Source of the DNA: Rhynchosporium graminicola
Taxonomy: Eukaryota; Ascomycota; Leotiomycetes; Helotiales; Ploettnerulaceae
Direction: 5' to 3'
DNA: 64,000 nt
NCBI GenBank assembly: GCA_900074885.1
Contig: FJUW01000044.1
Span: 124,001 to 188,000 of the forward strand
A program made the position numbers and the translations under genes. This document shows, in pieces, positions 1 through 12,560 of the stretch. The notes under the pieces were generated by a model. It saw only the letters and a program-made list of their open reading frames with translations, was not told the DNA's origin and searched no databases. Each line of letters starts with the position of its first letter. The stretch's first letter is position 1.

Positions 1-763
1 TCTTCTCCAACCTCACTGATCTGTAAGTTCGAGAACAGCCACTTAAAATCTGCGTTTAAATCCTTTCCTGTAGGAAGGGACAATGGCCTTTCAGATTATT
101 TCGCGACTAATAGGCGCTGCAGAACATTAAATACCTACTTCGTGGTGCTTGGCAACCGCTATTACTTGCGGCATTTTCTGCACACCACGACCTGTCATTA
201 CAGTGGAGTACAATTTGCACTGCTTGTCTGTTTCTGCCGAGCAAGTGAGGCTTTCCTGATAAGTCTACCCTCCTCCGCCGCAGGCGCGAGCAGTGGCATT
301 AGGAAATCGAGACAAGGTAATAGAGAAATGGAACACTGCTGTGGTCTTAATGAAGATCTGTCTACGACAGCGGTAGTCCAACTAGGAATAGGGCATTAAA
401 CCCAAAAAGTAGGAAACTGAAGAGGTTAGCATTACTTGTGACGCTAAACTCCCCTGAAGATGGTCTGAGCTCGCTGAGCTGACCCTTCTGAGCGTTAGTC
501 ACTGTCACTTTTCGAGGTGACATGACTCTCCAATTATGTGATTTTCTGCTTATATGACTCATTTCCGCAATTTTCACTGGCCCACTCAGCTACCACATTT
601 CCCCTCCAACTACCTTATGAAGAACACTTTTCTCCCTGATGCCTCCCCTAGAGCTACGTCGTTCGGCAAGTCAAATTCCGGAAATGGACACGGGTTCAAG
701 AGCTGTAGAGCTTGAGAAGATGTGGGGGCTTTTTGGCACCATCGTTCATTTACAATTATGGTA
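1..763. other. left flank, no gene recognised
   Basis: Base composition is balanced and not RIP-like. Only short unsupported open frames occur and none resembles a family I know. The stretch ends at the terminal repeat of the pogo-type transposon. Confidence 0.5.
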
Positions 764-853
764 GGTACTAGCCGGTCCACCTCCAGTTTCGCTCGGGGCT
801 CGCTTACTGTCGGGGAAAGCGAATGTCACAGGCAAGCAAAACTGTCACAGCTC
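764..853 (+). repeat. left terminal inverted repeat of pogo-type element
   Basis: The 90 bases are an exact reverse complement of 3114-3203. Matching stops at the CTC/GAG next to position 853, where the two inner sequences diverge. The repeat is GC-rich and contains CpA sites that RIP would normally have removed. Confidence 0.95.
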
Positions 854-928
854 GGCCAAACTTCGGTCATTGGGTTTTGGTACATATCTCCTACAAAGGC
901 AATGTTTTTATTTAATTATTCCTATGAA

Positions 929-3034
929 TTAAATGCCAAAAGAAACATAATCATTTCCTATGGAAAATCTATCCATTTCCTCTTCATTTTCAGAGCTTTC
1001 TAGCAGTACAGGGGATGACTCCTTGTACTCTATATGACAGATTGCTTCTATACCTCTTGTTCTCTCAGTATATATCTCTATTTCATCACTTTTATTATGA
1101 GCTAGTGCAGCTTCGATTTCTCTTTTGGCAGTTAGTAACCCAGGGTACCCTTCTTCAGTAAGAAACACACCTTCAATTATAGTAGGTTGCTTATCAGGCT
1201 CCCTTTCTTGTATATAAAGCTCTGAATCAGCATATACTTCTCCTCCTCTTCTGAATATCTCTTGTATCTCAAGCTTCCTAGCTTTGTTTACCTTCCTTGC
1301 TGCAACTCCAGCTACTCTGAGAGACTCCTTGTGTTTTCCAATAGCTGTAGAAAGAGCTTTAGAAGCTTTCTTCAGACCTACTTGCTTCTCCTCTGCAGCT
1401 TTAGCTTTGATTTGTAACCTCAAATCAGCTACACATACTGCAGAACCTCCATTCCCTTTCAGACTCCGTCGAGAGGTATTCTTCTTCTTATTACTCTCTT
1501 GCAATTTGTGTTGCAGGAGAGCAAGCTCTGTAGAAGTCAAGTATGCCTTCTGAAGTTGAACTGAAGCTTGCTTCATTGATTCTGAGAATATATCTCTAGT
1601 ATTATCAGAGAATTGGGTAGGGTCTCTTCCAATAAAAGACTCAATAGCAGTACTAGCTTGCCATACCTGCTCTGCAGGTCTATTTGGAGGGAGCTGAGGT
1701 AAAGCAAGCTCTTCAGCTTCAGCTGATTCAAGCTGGTGTTTCTTCCCAAAGCTTTGCATATTCTTGATTCCAGCCTTACAGCTGAGTGGCCATATACCAG
1801 AAGTTCTGAAGGCGTTACAAATAGTGTGGTATACTATAGTGTTCTCCCTTATTTGACTGAGGTCTCTGAGTAGAGAAGAGACTGTATATGAAAGGTCTAA
1901 ACTGCGCAAGGCAGAATTGACAGCAGCAGAGTGGTAATGCTTCCAAGGTCTGAATATACCCACATCTAATGGCTGGAGAACATGTGTCAAGTGGCTGGGG
2001 AAGTACCAAGGTTGAATATGATTCTCTTGAAGGAGTAGTACAAATTCCTTGAAGTAGTGAGATTCATGGCCGTCCAATAGGAGTAGTTTCCAAGGTTTGC
2101 TTGGGCTAGCATGTGAGTGTTTGATTAAATGGTAACCATACTCCATGATCAAACTATTGTTGATATAACCAGTTGTAGAGAAAGTAATTGTCTCTTCTCC
2201 AGTAAGGTTTGGAGAGACCCAGCTTAGTATAATATGCTCGCCAGGGCATATTACAAAAGGTGGTAGAGTCTTCTTTCCATCTCCTCTTACAGTTTCTATA
2301 ACAGTAACTGTTTTCCGGCTCCCCTGAGTAGGTGTATACAGCTGTACAATAGCTACAGGTACTACAACCTTCTCTGCAGAAGGACAGCCGACCCTTATAC
2401 CTGATTCATCCATATTTAAGACCTTCTTTCCACTGTCGATTTGTAGCCTTGCCATTTCATCTCCTAGCTCTTGAAACCAAGCTCTCACTTCTTCTTCTGT
2501 GTGTGTTTCCAGTCGAATAGCTTCCATAGGTTTAGTCTTAATAGTATGGAGGTGGGGAGTCTTTTTGAGCCATGAGGAGAACCAGCGGTTTGAGGGAGGG
2601 TTTTGGGGAGCAATCTGAACCTATTATACTATTAGTAGTTGTTCAATTGACTTATATAAAGTGTATACCTCAAGCAGGTGAGCAATTGCTGACTTTACCA
2701 TGGTATATGTAGCCCCTAGGCCTACCTCCCATTGGTCATAGCAATACCGAACAATTGCCTCCTCTTGTATAGGAGTTAATATCTTATTCTGACCACCTCT
2801 CCCTTTAGGTAGGCGTATACTACTCTGAGCTACCTTCAATTTAGCTCTATGAATTGACTGTCGAAGAGTGTCTTCTTTGACGTCGAATATACGGGCTGCA
2901 TTCCTTGGTGGCTCTGAGGGGTTATCGAGAGCCCATTTTCTAGCCTCTTGGAATGCTTCAAAGTACTCGGTTTTAGTAGCATGTTTACCAAAAAAATATT
3001 TTGTACGGGGCACAGGTATTTTGGGATTTTTCAA
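929..3034 (-). CDS. pogo/Fot1-type transposase (DDE_1), intact, one intron
   Basis: The spliced gene is complement of 2669-3034 plus 929-2620, giving 685 residues. The intron (2621-2668, 48 bp, phase 0) has a GTATAC donor, a CTAATAG-like branch site and a TAG acceptor. Skipping it joins the N-terminal frame to the catalytic frame without a break. Residues about 15-122 form a psq-like helix-turn-helix. NRWFSSWLKK at about residue 132 begins the CENP-B/Tc5-type helix-turn-helix. The catalytic triad is visible as NMDESG (D193), LLLDGHESH (D305) and LQPLDVGIF (D341), a DD35D spacing typical of pogo. The C-terminal part (about 420-600) is Lys/Glu-rich and ends acidic. The product should cut and paste the element at its terminal repeats. 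No stop, frameshift or missing catalytic residue is seen, so I call it potentially active. Confidence 0.93.
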
Positions 3035-3113
3035 TATTATTATATATTATTCATGTCATAGCTAAGATATAAAAGAGGTAGAATTTGGTGGGAAAAGGCT
3101 GCCTCGGCTATCT

Positions 3114-3203
3114 GAGCTGTGACAGTTTTGCTTGCCTGTGACATTCGCTTTCCCCGACAGTAAGCGAGCCCCGAGCGAAACTGGAGGTGGACCGGCTAGT
3201 ACC
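3114..3203 (-). repeat. right terminal inverted repeat of pogo-type element
   Basis: Exact reverse complement of 764-853. It lies 80 bases upstream of the transposase start codon, so the promoter must lie in or next to this repeat. Confidence 0.95.
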
Positions 3204-3299
3204 TCTTTTATTTGCCAGGAGAACAAGGTACAACCGCGGCATTTCCCGCTATAGCAACCGCCTTATCGATCACTTAAAAGCTAGTGAACAACTGCATAT

Positions 3300-5800
3300 A
3301 AATTTGCTTATACTATTTATAGCTGCTAAGAACTATTAGACGATAAGTATATTTATTTTTCTACTAGCTTAGTTCATTATAACCCGATTTATCCCTATTC
3401 TTAATAGTAAGCTAGGATCTAGCTTTCGTTATATCAGAACCCTCTCTATCTCTAATCTTCGATATATTCTATAGTAATACGATTATATTACCTATAGAGA
3501 TAATTACCTAAATCCTAGCTTATATTATTAAGGACACTCGACTATCGCCCCTTAGTAGTAGTATTAGGACTTATACTGCATACTATCTAGTAGTATTAGT
3601 ATCGAGTATATTCCGTTCGATCTACTTTAACCTCTCCTATATAATTTCCACGAAACGCAGAGAGACTACGCTAGCTAAACTCCGTAATAGCGAAGCCCTC
3701 GAGTTCAGCGATTTGAAAACCCTATTAGCCTTCTTCGAACACGGTCCGGGTCGAGATACTATAAGTCTGTATAACGTTCGATTCCTTAGTGTATCCTATC
3801 TTAACGATAAGAATACTACGAGTTAGGGTCAGCGAACTACTTATTATGCTTACGAGGCTTTTAAATACTTATATAAACACTAGGGTTCTATGCGAATATT
3901 ATAGCTTCGACTCTGTATCCCTTATCCACGCTCGATATCTTCTATCGATAACCCGGGGTTATAGAGCCTCCTTAAGCTTCGTAACCTTCCTTACCTGATA
4001 ATTCGTAGTCTATATAGTTATATTATACCTGAAGTCCGCAAATATCTTAAGGCTCGTATACGTACGAAGAAGCTATTCCCGTAGCGCCTACTTAGCCTAG
4101 AAAATATTAGTAGAAGAAAGTAGAGTAGCTAAATAATATAGGGGGAGTAATACTAGTTACTCGATAGTTGATATAAATACTTATACGACCGGGGAACTAT
4201 TACTAAAAGGCGAAATATATAACGGAATACTTACTATAAGTAGCGACGATAGTAGCTTATACTCTTGAAACGAAGCAGGAAGGTTCGTATCTAATACAGA
4301 ATTAAGTAAGACTATAATCGTCGAACTCTTACTTCCTTATCTTATTATTACGTATTAGTAAATAAGATATATAACTAATTAAATAATATAGCTATATTCA
4401 GATCCTATTCTAGGCTTAAATTAATAGCTTTGAATCTCTATCGTAGTCGTATAATCAGCGCCTATTATTATTACCTCTATTATTACGCCTAGCCGAAGGC
4501 TTTAAGAATTTCTCAGATATAAGTCCAGACTTCAGCAGGCCTCCTTTAATAGTATAGTGAAATTTTCGACCTCTAGACTTACGCTCCCGTATTATTAACC
4601 TTTTCACGAAGGTAATTACTCCACTCGAACTGCTACGAGCTTTATCTTCAGGCGCGCTTTCGAATTCCTCGAGGAAACGCAGTCTCTTATCGCGGTCCTT
4701 ACTTGATAAGTGCGGTAGTATAAATAGAGTAGTAAACTTCCCTGACTATAACGCTCTATTTATATAATACTAGAAGTCGAGGTCTATTAACTACTTCTGC
4801 TAATTATATATCTGATTAACGTATATAAACCGCTGATCTAAAGCTGTAAGTCGTTTAAGTATAAGGTTAAAGTTATAAGTTACGAAGATTATTTCGATTA
4901 GCTCTAGCTTCGGGGCTAAAGCGTCGTATAGGGTAATCGTCGAGTGCTGAAGGCTACTAGTAATAATCTAGTGCGCTAGCGAGTAGTATCGGTGCTCTAA
5001 CGTCTACTCTCGTTAGTACTTTGCTTTAGCGAATTTAAGATCACTTACTGCCTTAACCTTAATATAAATCTCCTTTATTCCTAGGTAATTATAATATTAC
5101 TTACGAAGAGTATCGCGTATATTATATATAGTATCGAGTAGATTATTAAGAGAGTATGCTTTCGTGCTATATCTAAGGGTATACCTTACTAAGTCGGAGA
5201 AAGGGACTCGGAAGACTACCTAATATATAGTTATATGGAATTCGGCCGTAATTTCGGAAGGGTTTCCTTTAAGTAGTAAGTGCTAGTCCCGGTCCTATAG
5301 AGTCTCGTTATATCCTAGCGATATTCGGAGCACCTGTAAGAGCTTATTAACCTTAAAATCGATTATCGAAAGTGAAGAGTCTACTCTTTAGTCCCTAGAG
5401 AGGATTTAATACTTATAGTAATAATTAAATAATATTTCGAGATCGGGATATACCTTTAAAGAGCTTATAAAGGTAGCCTCGTCGATAATAGGAATAAGCG
5501 AGCAGATAACTTCGACTTTCTATATATTTCTAGTTACTAGTACTATCCGCTGAGCTTCTGCCTCCTACTACTTGCTTTCGAGACGAGACGATTCGGATCC
5601 TATATCAGTGATAAGCAGTTACTAATCAGATTCGGCAAGCGAGAATCGATAGCTTTCTAGTACTTAGTATAGAAAATCAGAAAATTAATTATATAGAAGC
5701 AGAACGAAGAGAACCGATAGGTAAGGAAGGGTAATAAGAATAAGTAATAAGGATAATTAATAAACGTGGTCGATTAGTAAAGGAGAGAAAGCAGACTAGG
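3300..5800 (-). pseudogene. long unrecognised RIP-ruined reading frame
   Basis: Reading leftwards gives one long protein-like frame interrupted almost only by TAA/TAG/TGA where Gln or Trp is plausible. Recognisable-looking pieces include RFLEEFESAPEDKARSSSSG near 4.65 kb and DPDRVRRRLIGFSNR near 3.73 kb. The upstream part is hydrophilic with Gln/Glu-rich runs. I do not recognise the family: no transposase, helicase or recombinase signature could be picked out by eye. Exact ends are unknown. The plus strand of 3.5-4.1 kb also has a partly open frame, so strand assignment there is less certain than at 4.0-5.7 kb. Confidence 0.45.
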
Positions 5801-5809
5801 CTGTCTTAT

Positions 5810-8800
5810 ATAATATTAGTTATCGAAGCTCGCCTTAGCTAGACGAATTCGTATCTATACTATAGAAGAAGTTACCTGAAAGCTAAAGTAGTATACCTTA
5901 GTTAATACGATCCTGCATCAGGAAATCATACTAAAAGTTAATAGTAAATACCTTAGATATCTACCTACTATACTATCTCTTAAACTCTGCACGAATATTC
6001 TGTCTATCTAGGGTTATACCTATTACTATTACTAGTATATAGTAACTAATTCTACTTTAGAGCTATTAATAGTAGTTCTCGCGATTCGGACGTCGCCGGT
6101 AGTAGCTACTTTTGCGTTAATATGCATGAACTACTTAAGGTGTTATTCGTACTCTCAAGTAATAGGCGAAGTAGTAAGTATAGTATCTATATCGTCTATA
6201 ACACTTCGAATCACGAGCTTATAGAGGGGTCTAATATGAATAGAGGATCAAGCGACTCTAACGTATCCTCGAATAGAGGCCGATACTAGCGAATATCTAA
6301 AATTTCATAAGTTATCGTTATCTGCTTTATCTTCTAATTAGCTATAGTTAGCGAACCTTTCTAGGCTATTACTAATCTCTATAACTCGTAACTAGCTAAG
6401 CAGGTAGGGCAGTATAGAGGATATATCCAGGATAGCCGAATCCCGAGGAATTAGGTTTCCTTTAGTAAGGGTTCAGTACTAAGACTCTGCTAGTTATCCG
6501 CGGTCCCTGGAACGGCGATAGCAGAGCATTTTATATAAGCTGAATATATAGAATCACACACGAGTCACGAATCGAGTACGAAGGTAGACTGGTTATCGAA
6601 CGGCAATAGTATGGTTACTAAGGATTAATATCTTATACTTCATTAATAGCGCCGATTATCTGCCTAGGCACTATATAAGCAGATCAGTAGTATAACCTAA
6701 GAATAAAAGGCATACGATATAACTAGGTCTCCCCCAGGGTTATACTAAATCCCTTTATAAGTAAGTACCTAAGAAGTATTCCCTGCTAGATACTGCACTT
6801 AACTTAGCCCTCGATTAAGGTAGTCTAGTCGGATTTCTCTGCGTTCATGCTAGTTAAGTCTCCTGGGCTAATATCTAAGTAGAGCTATATTAGTCTTAGT
6901 ACGAAGCCTATCGCATTTAGAGCCTCCTTTGGAATCCGTTCTAATTCAGGCGTATAGGAGCGGCTTTTAAAATCCCTAGTATTACTAATACTTACTAGTA
7001 AAGTTCTTTATACGATATAATATAAGTCGATATCTACCTAGTGTTCTGAGGAGCACTAAAAGCCGATAATAAGCCCCGCCCTTAATAAGGACTACGTGAA
7101 TAAATAGCCTAGAATAAAATCATAGCGGACTATCGAGATATATCAACTAATATAGATAGGAGGAGGGATAGAGATCATCTAATTACTATAGACCTCACCG
7201 ATATTATAATACTCTTAATCTGAATTTATTTCTAGCTCCTAGTATAATCTGCATAGTACCGATTATTATTAGACTTATAGCGATATATATACGTCACCAC
7301 AGAGTTAGCTATACATAGATATAGAAGTCGTCGGCCCTTCCGGGAGGATAAGCTAAAGAGCAGAGATATATACTAGATCTCCCTCCTATAGATATAATAC
7401 TATAGACTAGGGATTCTGATAGCTAGAGACTAGAGATTTGCAGCTACTACTTATCTCTTAGTGTTATTAAGCGGCATAAGCGAGGTATATTCGGTAGTAT
7501 GGAGGGCTATATTCGATATCTCACTAGCTACTACTTATGAAATTAATACGGAGCCGATTAAGAATCTGGGAGGAGTACTTAAGGGAGTTAGTAACAGACG
7601 GCCATCTCTACCACGATAAGGAAGCTAATATATCGGCGATATAAGCACTATAACGTTATAAAGAGTACCTGCTAGTATAATCTGCATTATCCTCTCTATG
7701 CTACACCTAGGCAATTACCTCCGATATAAGTACTATAATCACTATACTTATTACTACTTATTACGTGAATAATATAAGCGCACTACCCCTTAGCGAGGCA
7801 GGATCTACTTTAGTTAGTGCCTCTTTCTACGTAAGTCCTAAGCTAAGCTAGAAACACAGGACTACTAACGGAGAAGAATTCTATGGATATAATATTCTAT
7901 CCCTATGAGGCTATACCTGAAGCAGTATAATAGATAGCGCCACCCCGGGACAAGTAAGTTCATAATATAGGAACTGTATTAAAAGAGGTAATAATAGTTT
8001 CTAGTGATACTACGCCGGGTCCCGGGTAATCTATACTATTAGATACCGGCTTTATAGTTACTGCGGATATAGTAAGCGATACCTCTGACTCTTATCCTAC
8101 CTCACTATCTGATCTTACCTAAGGACTTAAACCTAGCTTTATATATAGGTGAAGATAGTCGACTTACTCTGCTTCGTAGTAAGGCTTATAGATCTAGTAT
8201 ATTAAATCCAGCTAACCTAAGAGAAATCGATACTATTTTCCAAGATATAGCGACTGACTCTTCTAGCTCTTGTGCTACTATTTCATAAGAAACACTCAGG
8301 CTTTTGCCTATTATATCGCAAACTATGATTCGTAAGTACTATCCTAATAATAGCTATTTATCGGCTCACCTCCTATATTAGAATTTGTTAGTAAGCTCTA
8401 AGCTAATAATAGCTAACTCTATATAAGCAACGTACGACTCCAAGCTAATTAGGGAAGAGGGTAAGCTAGAGTATAGTAAATAGAAGGCAAGATAACTATT
8501 CACTGCCCTTATGTCCCTAGACTAATAAGGTCCTAAGCTCATATAGCTATTATCCAGAGGGAGCTTAAGTTAGTAAAGGGTATGAATAGTAAGCGACCTC
8601 GATAGATCTAGCTAATATAATTAATATAGACATAAATATGAATTTATAATATGAGTCTTACGTGCTTCCTTAGTCTACTACTTTTACTTATATAGTTTAG
8701 TACAAATTAACTATTTGCAATAAGATATACGCAAGACGGAGGCGCAGGAGGCTAGTTTAAAGGCAGAACTCGAGCGATTAGGTATTAGAGCTATATTAGA

Positions 8801-8837
8801 TTATAGTATAGAGAGCTCGAGTAAGAAACGCCGTTAA
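5810..8837 (+). pseudogene. unrecognised RIP-ruined gene with coiled-coil C-terminus
   Basis: The right-hand half (about 7.5-8.84 kb) reads as a continuous plus-strand frame once TAG/TAA at Gln positions are ignored. Pieces include WEEYLRELVTDGHLYHD near 7.57 kb and, at the very end, an Ala/Glu/Leu-rich helix followed by SSSKKRR and a TAA at 8835-8837. Assignment of 5.8-7.5 kb to the same gene is a guess, since only scattered segments look coding. I do not recognise the family. It lies directly upstream of the ferric reductase relic on the same strand. Confidence 0.4.
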
Positions 8838-8889
8838 GCGTGAGATAGAGAACTACTTCGAGAGCAGTTCTCACTAGCATTATGCTAAT

Positions 8890-9740
8890 AAAATATATGT
8901 GCGAAGTAGCATTCAGCAAGCCTGCTACCTTCAGCGGCCATCATTTATATTATACTTAAATTCATATCCACTATACCTGATCTCGCTCCCGCTTCCACGC
9001 AGTCCAACCTCATTTCTCCTGAAGAGCCTCCGCAACTAGTCTATCGCATCCTGAAGAAAGCTTGGGGTTTTCTATTGGAATAGAGCATACATTTGGAGAC
9101 TATGGAACTGTGATCATATTTGCCACCGGGATCGGCATAGCTAGCTACGTTCCATATATCAAGGACCTTATTAGCGGATACAACAATTATCAAGTATAAA
9201 CGCGTCGGATCCTCCTTATCTAGCAGATAAACAAAGAGAGTAAGTTAAGCAGAACAAAGTTCATCCTATTCGCTTCTAACTTCCTCGCAGGTTAAGAGCA
9301 GTAGGTCACGAGTCGGATAGATAATCTCCTCGATAGTGATACCGGATATATACGTATACGTTATCTAATATTGTCAACCTGCTAAAGATAGATAGATCCT
9401 TGAGGTCCGCCTCCATATCCTGGATTACAGCGGAAAGAAAGACGTGGAATACGGGAACTACTCTAGAATTAAGAAGATATTCACTACGCCGAATATGGTC
9501 GAAGTGCTCTAGACTGAGTTCGAATCTCATCGAGGCAAGGTGATAGTATCTCGTATACGCTGGTTAATCACATCCTAATATTACTAGCTAATATTATAAT
9601 AGAATATGCTAATCGCGTCATAACTAATAAGGTCCGTAGAGAGGTTCAGCGGAGAATAAGTAAGAGAGTTCGCCTGGTCGAGCTAGACTTTCAGCTATTC
9701 TTACGAGAGATAGGGTAGCTGTCGACGAATAGTATAGAAT
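8890..9740 (+). pseudogene. ferric reductase-like relic (NAD-binding region)
   Basis: The frame near 9.09-9.21 kb reads FGDYGTVIIFATGIGIASYV followed by PYIKDLI. This is the glycine-containing nucleotide-binding motif of the C-terminal FAD/NAD domain of ferric reductase/NADPH oxidase-type proteins. It continues through TRRILLI near 9.2 kb and a later ELE-like HRGKVIVS segment near 9.53 kb, with several frame breaks. The first part (ISPEEPPQLVYRILKK, about 9.02-9.06 kb) does not resemble a normal ferric reductase N-terminus, so the gene is truncated or a fusion. Its leader and first codons are duplicated at 41965-42112. Family members move electrons from NADPH to ferric iron across membranes. 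This copy cannot be functional. Confidence 0.6.
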
Positions 9741-9960
9741 TTAAGTGCAAGGGATGAAAGATCTAGTCTCGATGCATATAGTAGGTTATTAGATTAGGCC
9801 GAAAATTTATTCAATTCACCTTTCGTGCTGCGAGTCCATCCTGGAATAAAATAGCGATTTATAGTTTTCGAGTCGTGACTAATAGAATTTTATCGGCTTT
9901 CCTTACTATTATTAGTTATTAGTTATTAGTTGTTAGAACTAAGAAATCGAGAGCTGATAC
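9741..9960. other. RIP-type spacer with ATTAGTT microsatellite
   Basis: No gene seen. Positions 9907-9936 hold four imperfect copies of ATTAGTT. Confidence 0.5.
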
Positions 9961-10335
9961 TGTGCTACTGGCAAAGTATTAGCCGACCTATACTATTAAC
10001 ATTTCTAACGCGGGCTCATGCGATAGGAAACTTTGCGATGCGGTCCGATAAGGGGATTACTAAGGTGATATTCACTTCCCTGAGAAATTAATAGTTACTC
10101 GTAGACTTTCTGTGAGCCTCTAGTATACTAGTATCTTTATACCTTATCTAACGCTATGCGCTACTAATAAATTAGCCGATCCGCACTACTAATAACTTAA
10201 CACCGGGCTTACGCGATAGAGAGATTTCCCTGTACTATCCGATAAGGTGATAACTAAGGTGATAGTGACCCTTCGGAGAAAGTGATTATCAGGAGACTTT
10301 CTGCGAGTCTCTAGAGTATAGCTACTATATCTTAA
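9961..10335. repeat. two diverged tandem copies of a ~190-bp unit
   Basis: Unit 1 begins TGTGCTACTGG (9961) and unit 2 begins TGCGCTACTAA (10157). Shared landmarks occur in the same order: ATTAGCCGA, GGGCTCATGCGATAG/GGGCTTACGCGATAG, TCCGATAAGG, CTAAGGTGATA and AGACTTTCTG(T/C)GAG. The period is about 196 bp. Differences are largely transitions, as expected if RIP acted after duplication. No coding potential is seen. Confidence 0.8.
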
Positions 10336-10339
10336 TTAA

Positions 10340-10850
10340 ATAAAATATATTTTAATATATATTCTGATTCAGAAAGTAGCTCTCTTAGATCTACGAGTAT
10401 ATCGTCACTTCTAAACTCCCCTATAAGTCAGAGATAGTAATAATATAGCGTATTAATTCTCGAACTGTCAGCTTCGGAGTTAGTCCCTATAAGCTTCTCG
10501 AATGCCTTCACCTTCGATACCTTTCAGCGAAATTTGATTCGTTAATTAGTAATCACCGACCCCTTTTCGGAATCATATCGATCTTAGTTATATGCAGGAT
10601 ATTAGATAGTATAAAGTAAGTAAGCGGATTGAAATAAAGTTCGTTAATGTTTCTTTAGCCTAGGCGGGACGCTCCTAGCTTATCTAAATTAGGTCTATTA
10701 TCATGTTGGATAGCAAGACTTGTTATTTTTTGAATATAGAAGTAATCGAGTAAGCGATCGAAAGAAAATAATAGACTAGTACTCTGATTCGTAACCTTGC
10801 CTAAAATATGAAATAGCTAGTTCTAGTATTTATATTATATTCCCTCTCTG
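10340..10850. other. RIP-type spacer
   Basis: AT-rich, no convincing frame or structure seen. Confidence 0.4.
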
Positions 10851-12560
10851 ATCCTGCCTAATATGATCTATGCCCTAGAAATCTATCTAATCTCTCTTTG
10901 CCTTGAACTCATAGCGCTTAGATTCCTCTAACGTATTCCGCAGCTGGGCTATCACGTTAACTAAACAGCCGATATCATGATCGAGGTAGTGGGCGAGAAA
11001 GAGCTGCTAAGACAGGTTATACATAGTTTCGCGGAATCGTTACAGGTTTACGAATGCTTACTGATAAAATTGAATCTCTTGGCGTTAGTAGCCTAACTCC
11101 CTCGTGAGCTCTTCGACGCGGGACAACAAAGTTAAAGGGGGATTTTGTTTTGCAAGTTAGAGCTTTTACCGAGACATTTCGAGTATGGATATTGACCCAT
11201 TCTGTAGGCCAATCTGATAGTCTAGATAGTTGATACTTAGGGGCTTAAAGTAGGTTAGGAGGGTAGGATAGAATGCTCTCGACCCGGAGTTACCGTGGAT
11301 ACCTAATAGCTAGGATATCCTTAATTAACCTGCCCGAAATCAATTTGTTATATAGAAGAAGTTATAAATTAATCTCACTCGGAGTTATAACGCTCTTACC
11401 TGGACTAGTAGTTACTCTGACTATTATATAATTAACGCTAGTCGAAGGCTGCTGTGGACAACTTACGGTCGAAGCGAGGTGAGTTACAAAGGACTAGAAC
11501 TGCTCGATGACGCGCTTCGGAGATTTTCTAGAGCGTGATAATATTAACCCAGGTCTAGGAATTATAGTATACTAGTATTAATAACTAAGGACGATAGTAG
11601 CAGCTGGAGGAAGATACGCTTCTGCGTAGTACTTAGGGTCGTTGCCCTATTATAGCAAGCTTATATATGAAAATACTAGATACTGCACATGATTTATCGC
11701 AGCTATATATTAAAATTGAAACGTTTATTTCAGACTACTCAGCGTCCTAAAACGTATCTAGGAAATATCGAAACCGGAGTAATCCCCTACGGAAGAATAT
11801 TGATTCATAGCTGGCGATTGGTTTAGTGTTACTTAGGAAACTGTATTCTTCTCAAAGGTAACTCCCGCACCTTATTCTGCGTGATCCTCCTGCTTTCGTT
11901 AATATATGCAGACTCCGTATAACTATAGATATTCGTTAGCTTACTCGTGGTAAACGAGCGACTATAACTAGATCTCGAACCGCTTTAATAACGTTAGTTT
12001 GACATTTCCGTGCCGTAGATACGAGCAGGGGTTTAGCTCTCGTGCTCGCCCAGCTGATACAAGTTAGGAGCTAGCGATAGCAGTAGTTATTAGGCTAACT
12101 CGCTTTATCGTTCTATAGAAATTAATATGCCGCTCTCTACTAAAGTCTTTACAATTTGAGTAGTTTCCGTCGGGGAAGCCTCAAATGTTAGTATTATTTG
12201 ATAGACTGCAGCTTTAGGCACTATAGTTAGCCGGCTGCCGAGAATCTCCGTAGCCTCGCTACTTAATATTACCTCCTTGAGTATCCTTTCGAGCAATATA
12301 ATCGTCTCTCTTTGTCTCTCGCTTTCAAACATAAGAGCCCCTTGGCATCCTTGATAATTCCGACGCTCCTTATTAAGAAGTTCCTAGCTAGAGAGTAGAG
12401 ACGCTTCGTACTGAACCAGAGAATTTTAGCACTAGAGCAAGGTTGTTTGAGCTTCGTAGAGATCTTTCTCTAACGTACGCGCGTGATTTTCCGCTACTTC
12501 TACCCTAAAGTAGAAGTCTTACAAGAAATCCTATGTTAACTTTCTTATATATATATTATA
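10850..12560 (-). pseudogene. RIP-ruined coiled-coil protein
   Basis: Reading leftwards, two segments look strongly coding. The upstream one (about 12.56-12.1 kb) contains the intact stretch 12105-12332 and the heptad-like run SERQRETIILLERILKEV. The downstream one (about 11.13-10.9 kb) reads RVEELTRELG with further Gln/Leu/Arg helices once Gln-type stops are ignored. The segment between them is less clear but has an open-looking minus frame. The protein would have been a Glu/Lys/Gln-rich coiled coil. No catalytic domain is recognised. Confidence 0.4.

Larger units (their letters stand above)
764..3203 (-). mobile_element. complete pogo/Fot1-type DNA transposon
   Basis: The element is about 2.44 kb, bounded by 90-bp terminal inverted repeats that are identical in sequence (764-853 and 3114-3203), and it encloses one transposase gene read leftwards. 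Both ends carry the string GGTACTAGCCGG. If TA at 766-767 and 3200-3201 is the target-site duplication typical of the Tc1/mariner superfamily, the element proper is 768-3199, so the outer boundary is uncertain by a few bases. Neither the repeats nor the gene shows RIP-type decay, unlike the block that starts immediately to the right. This suggests a recent arrival. A degraded relative of the transposase lies near 40.6-41.9 kb, and a diverged copy of the terminal repeat lies at 39825. Confidence 0.93.
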
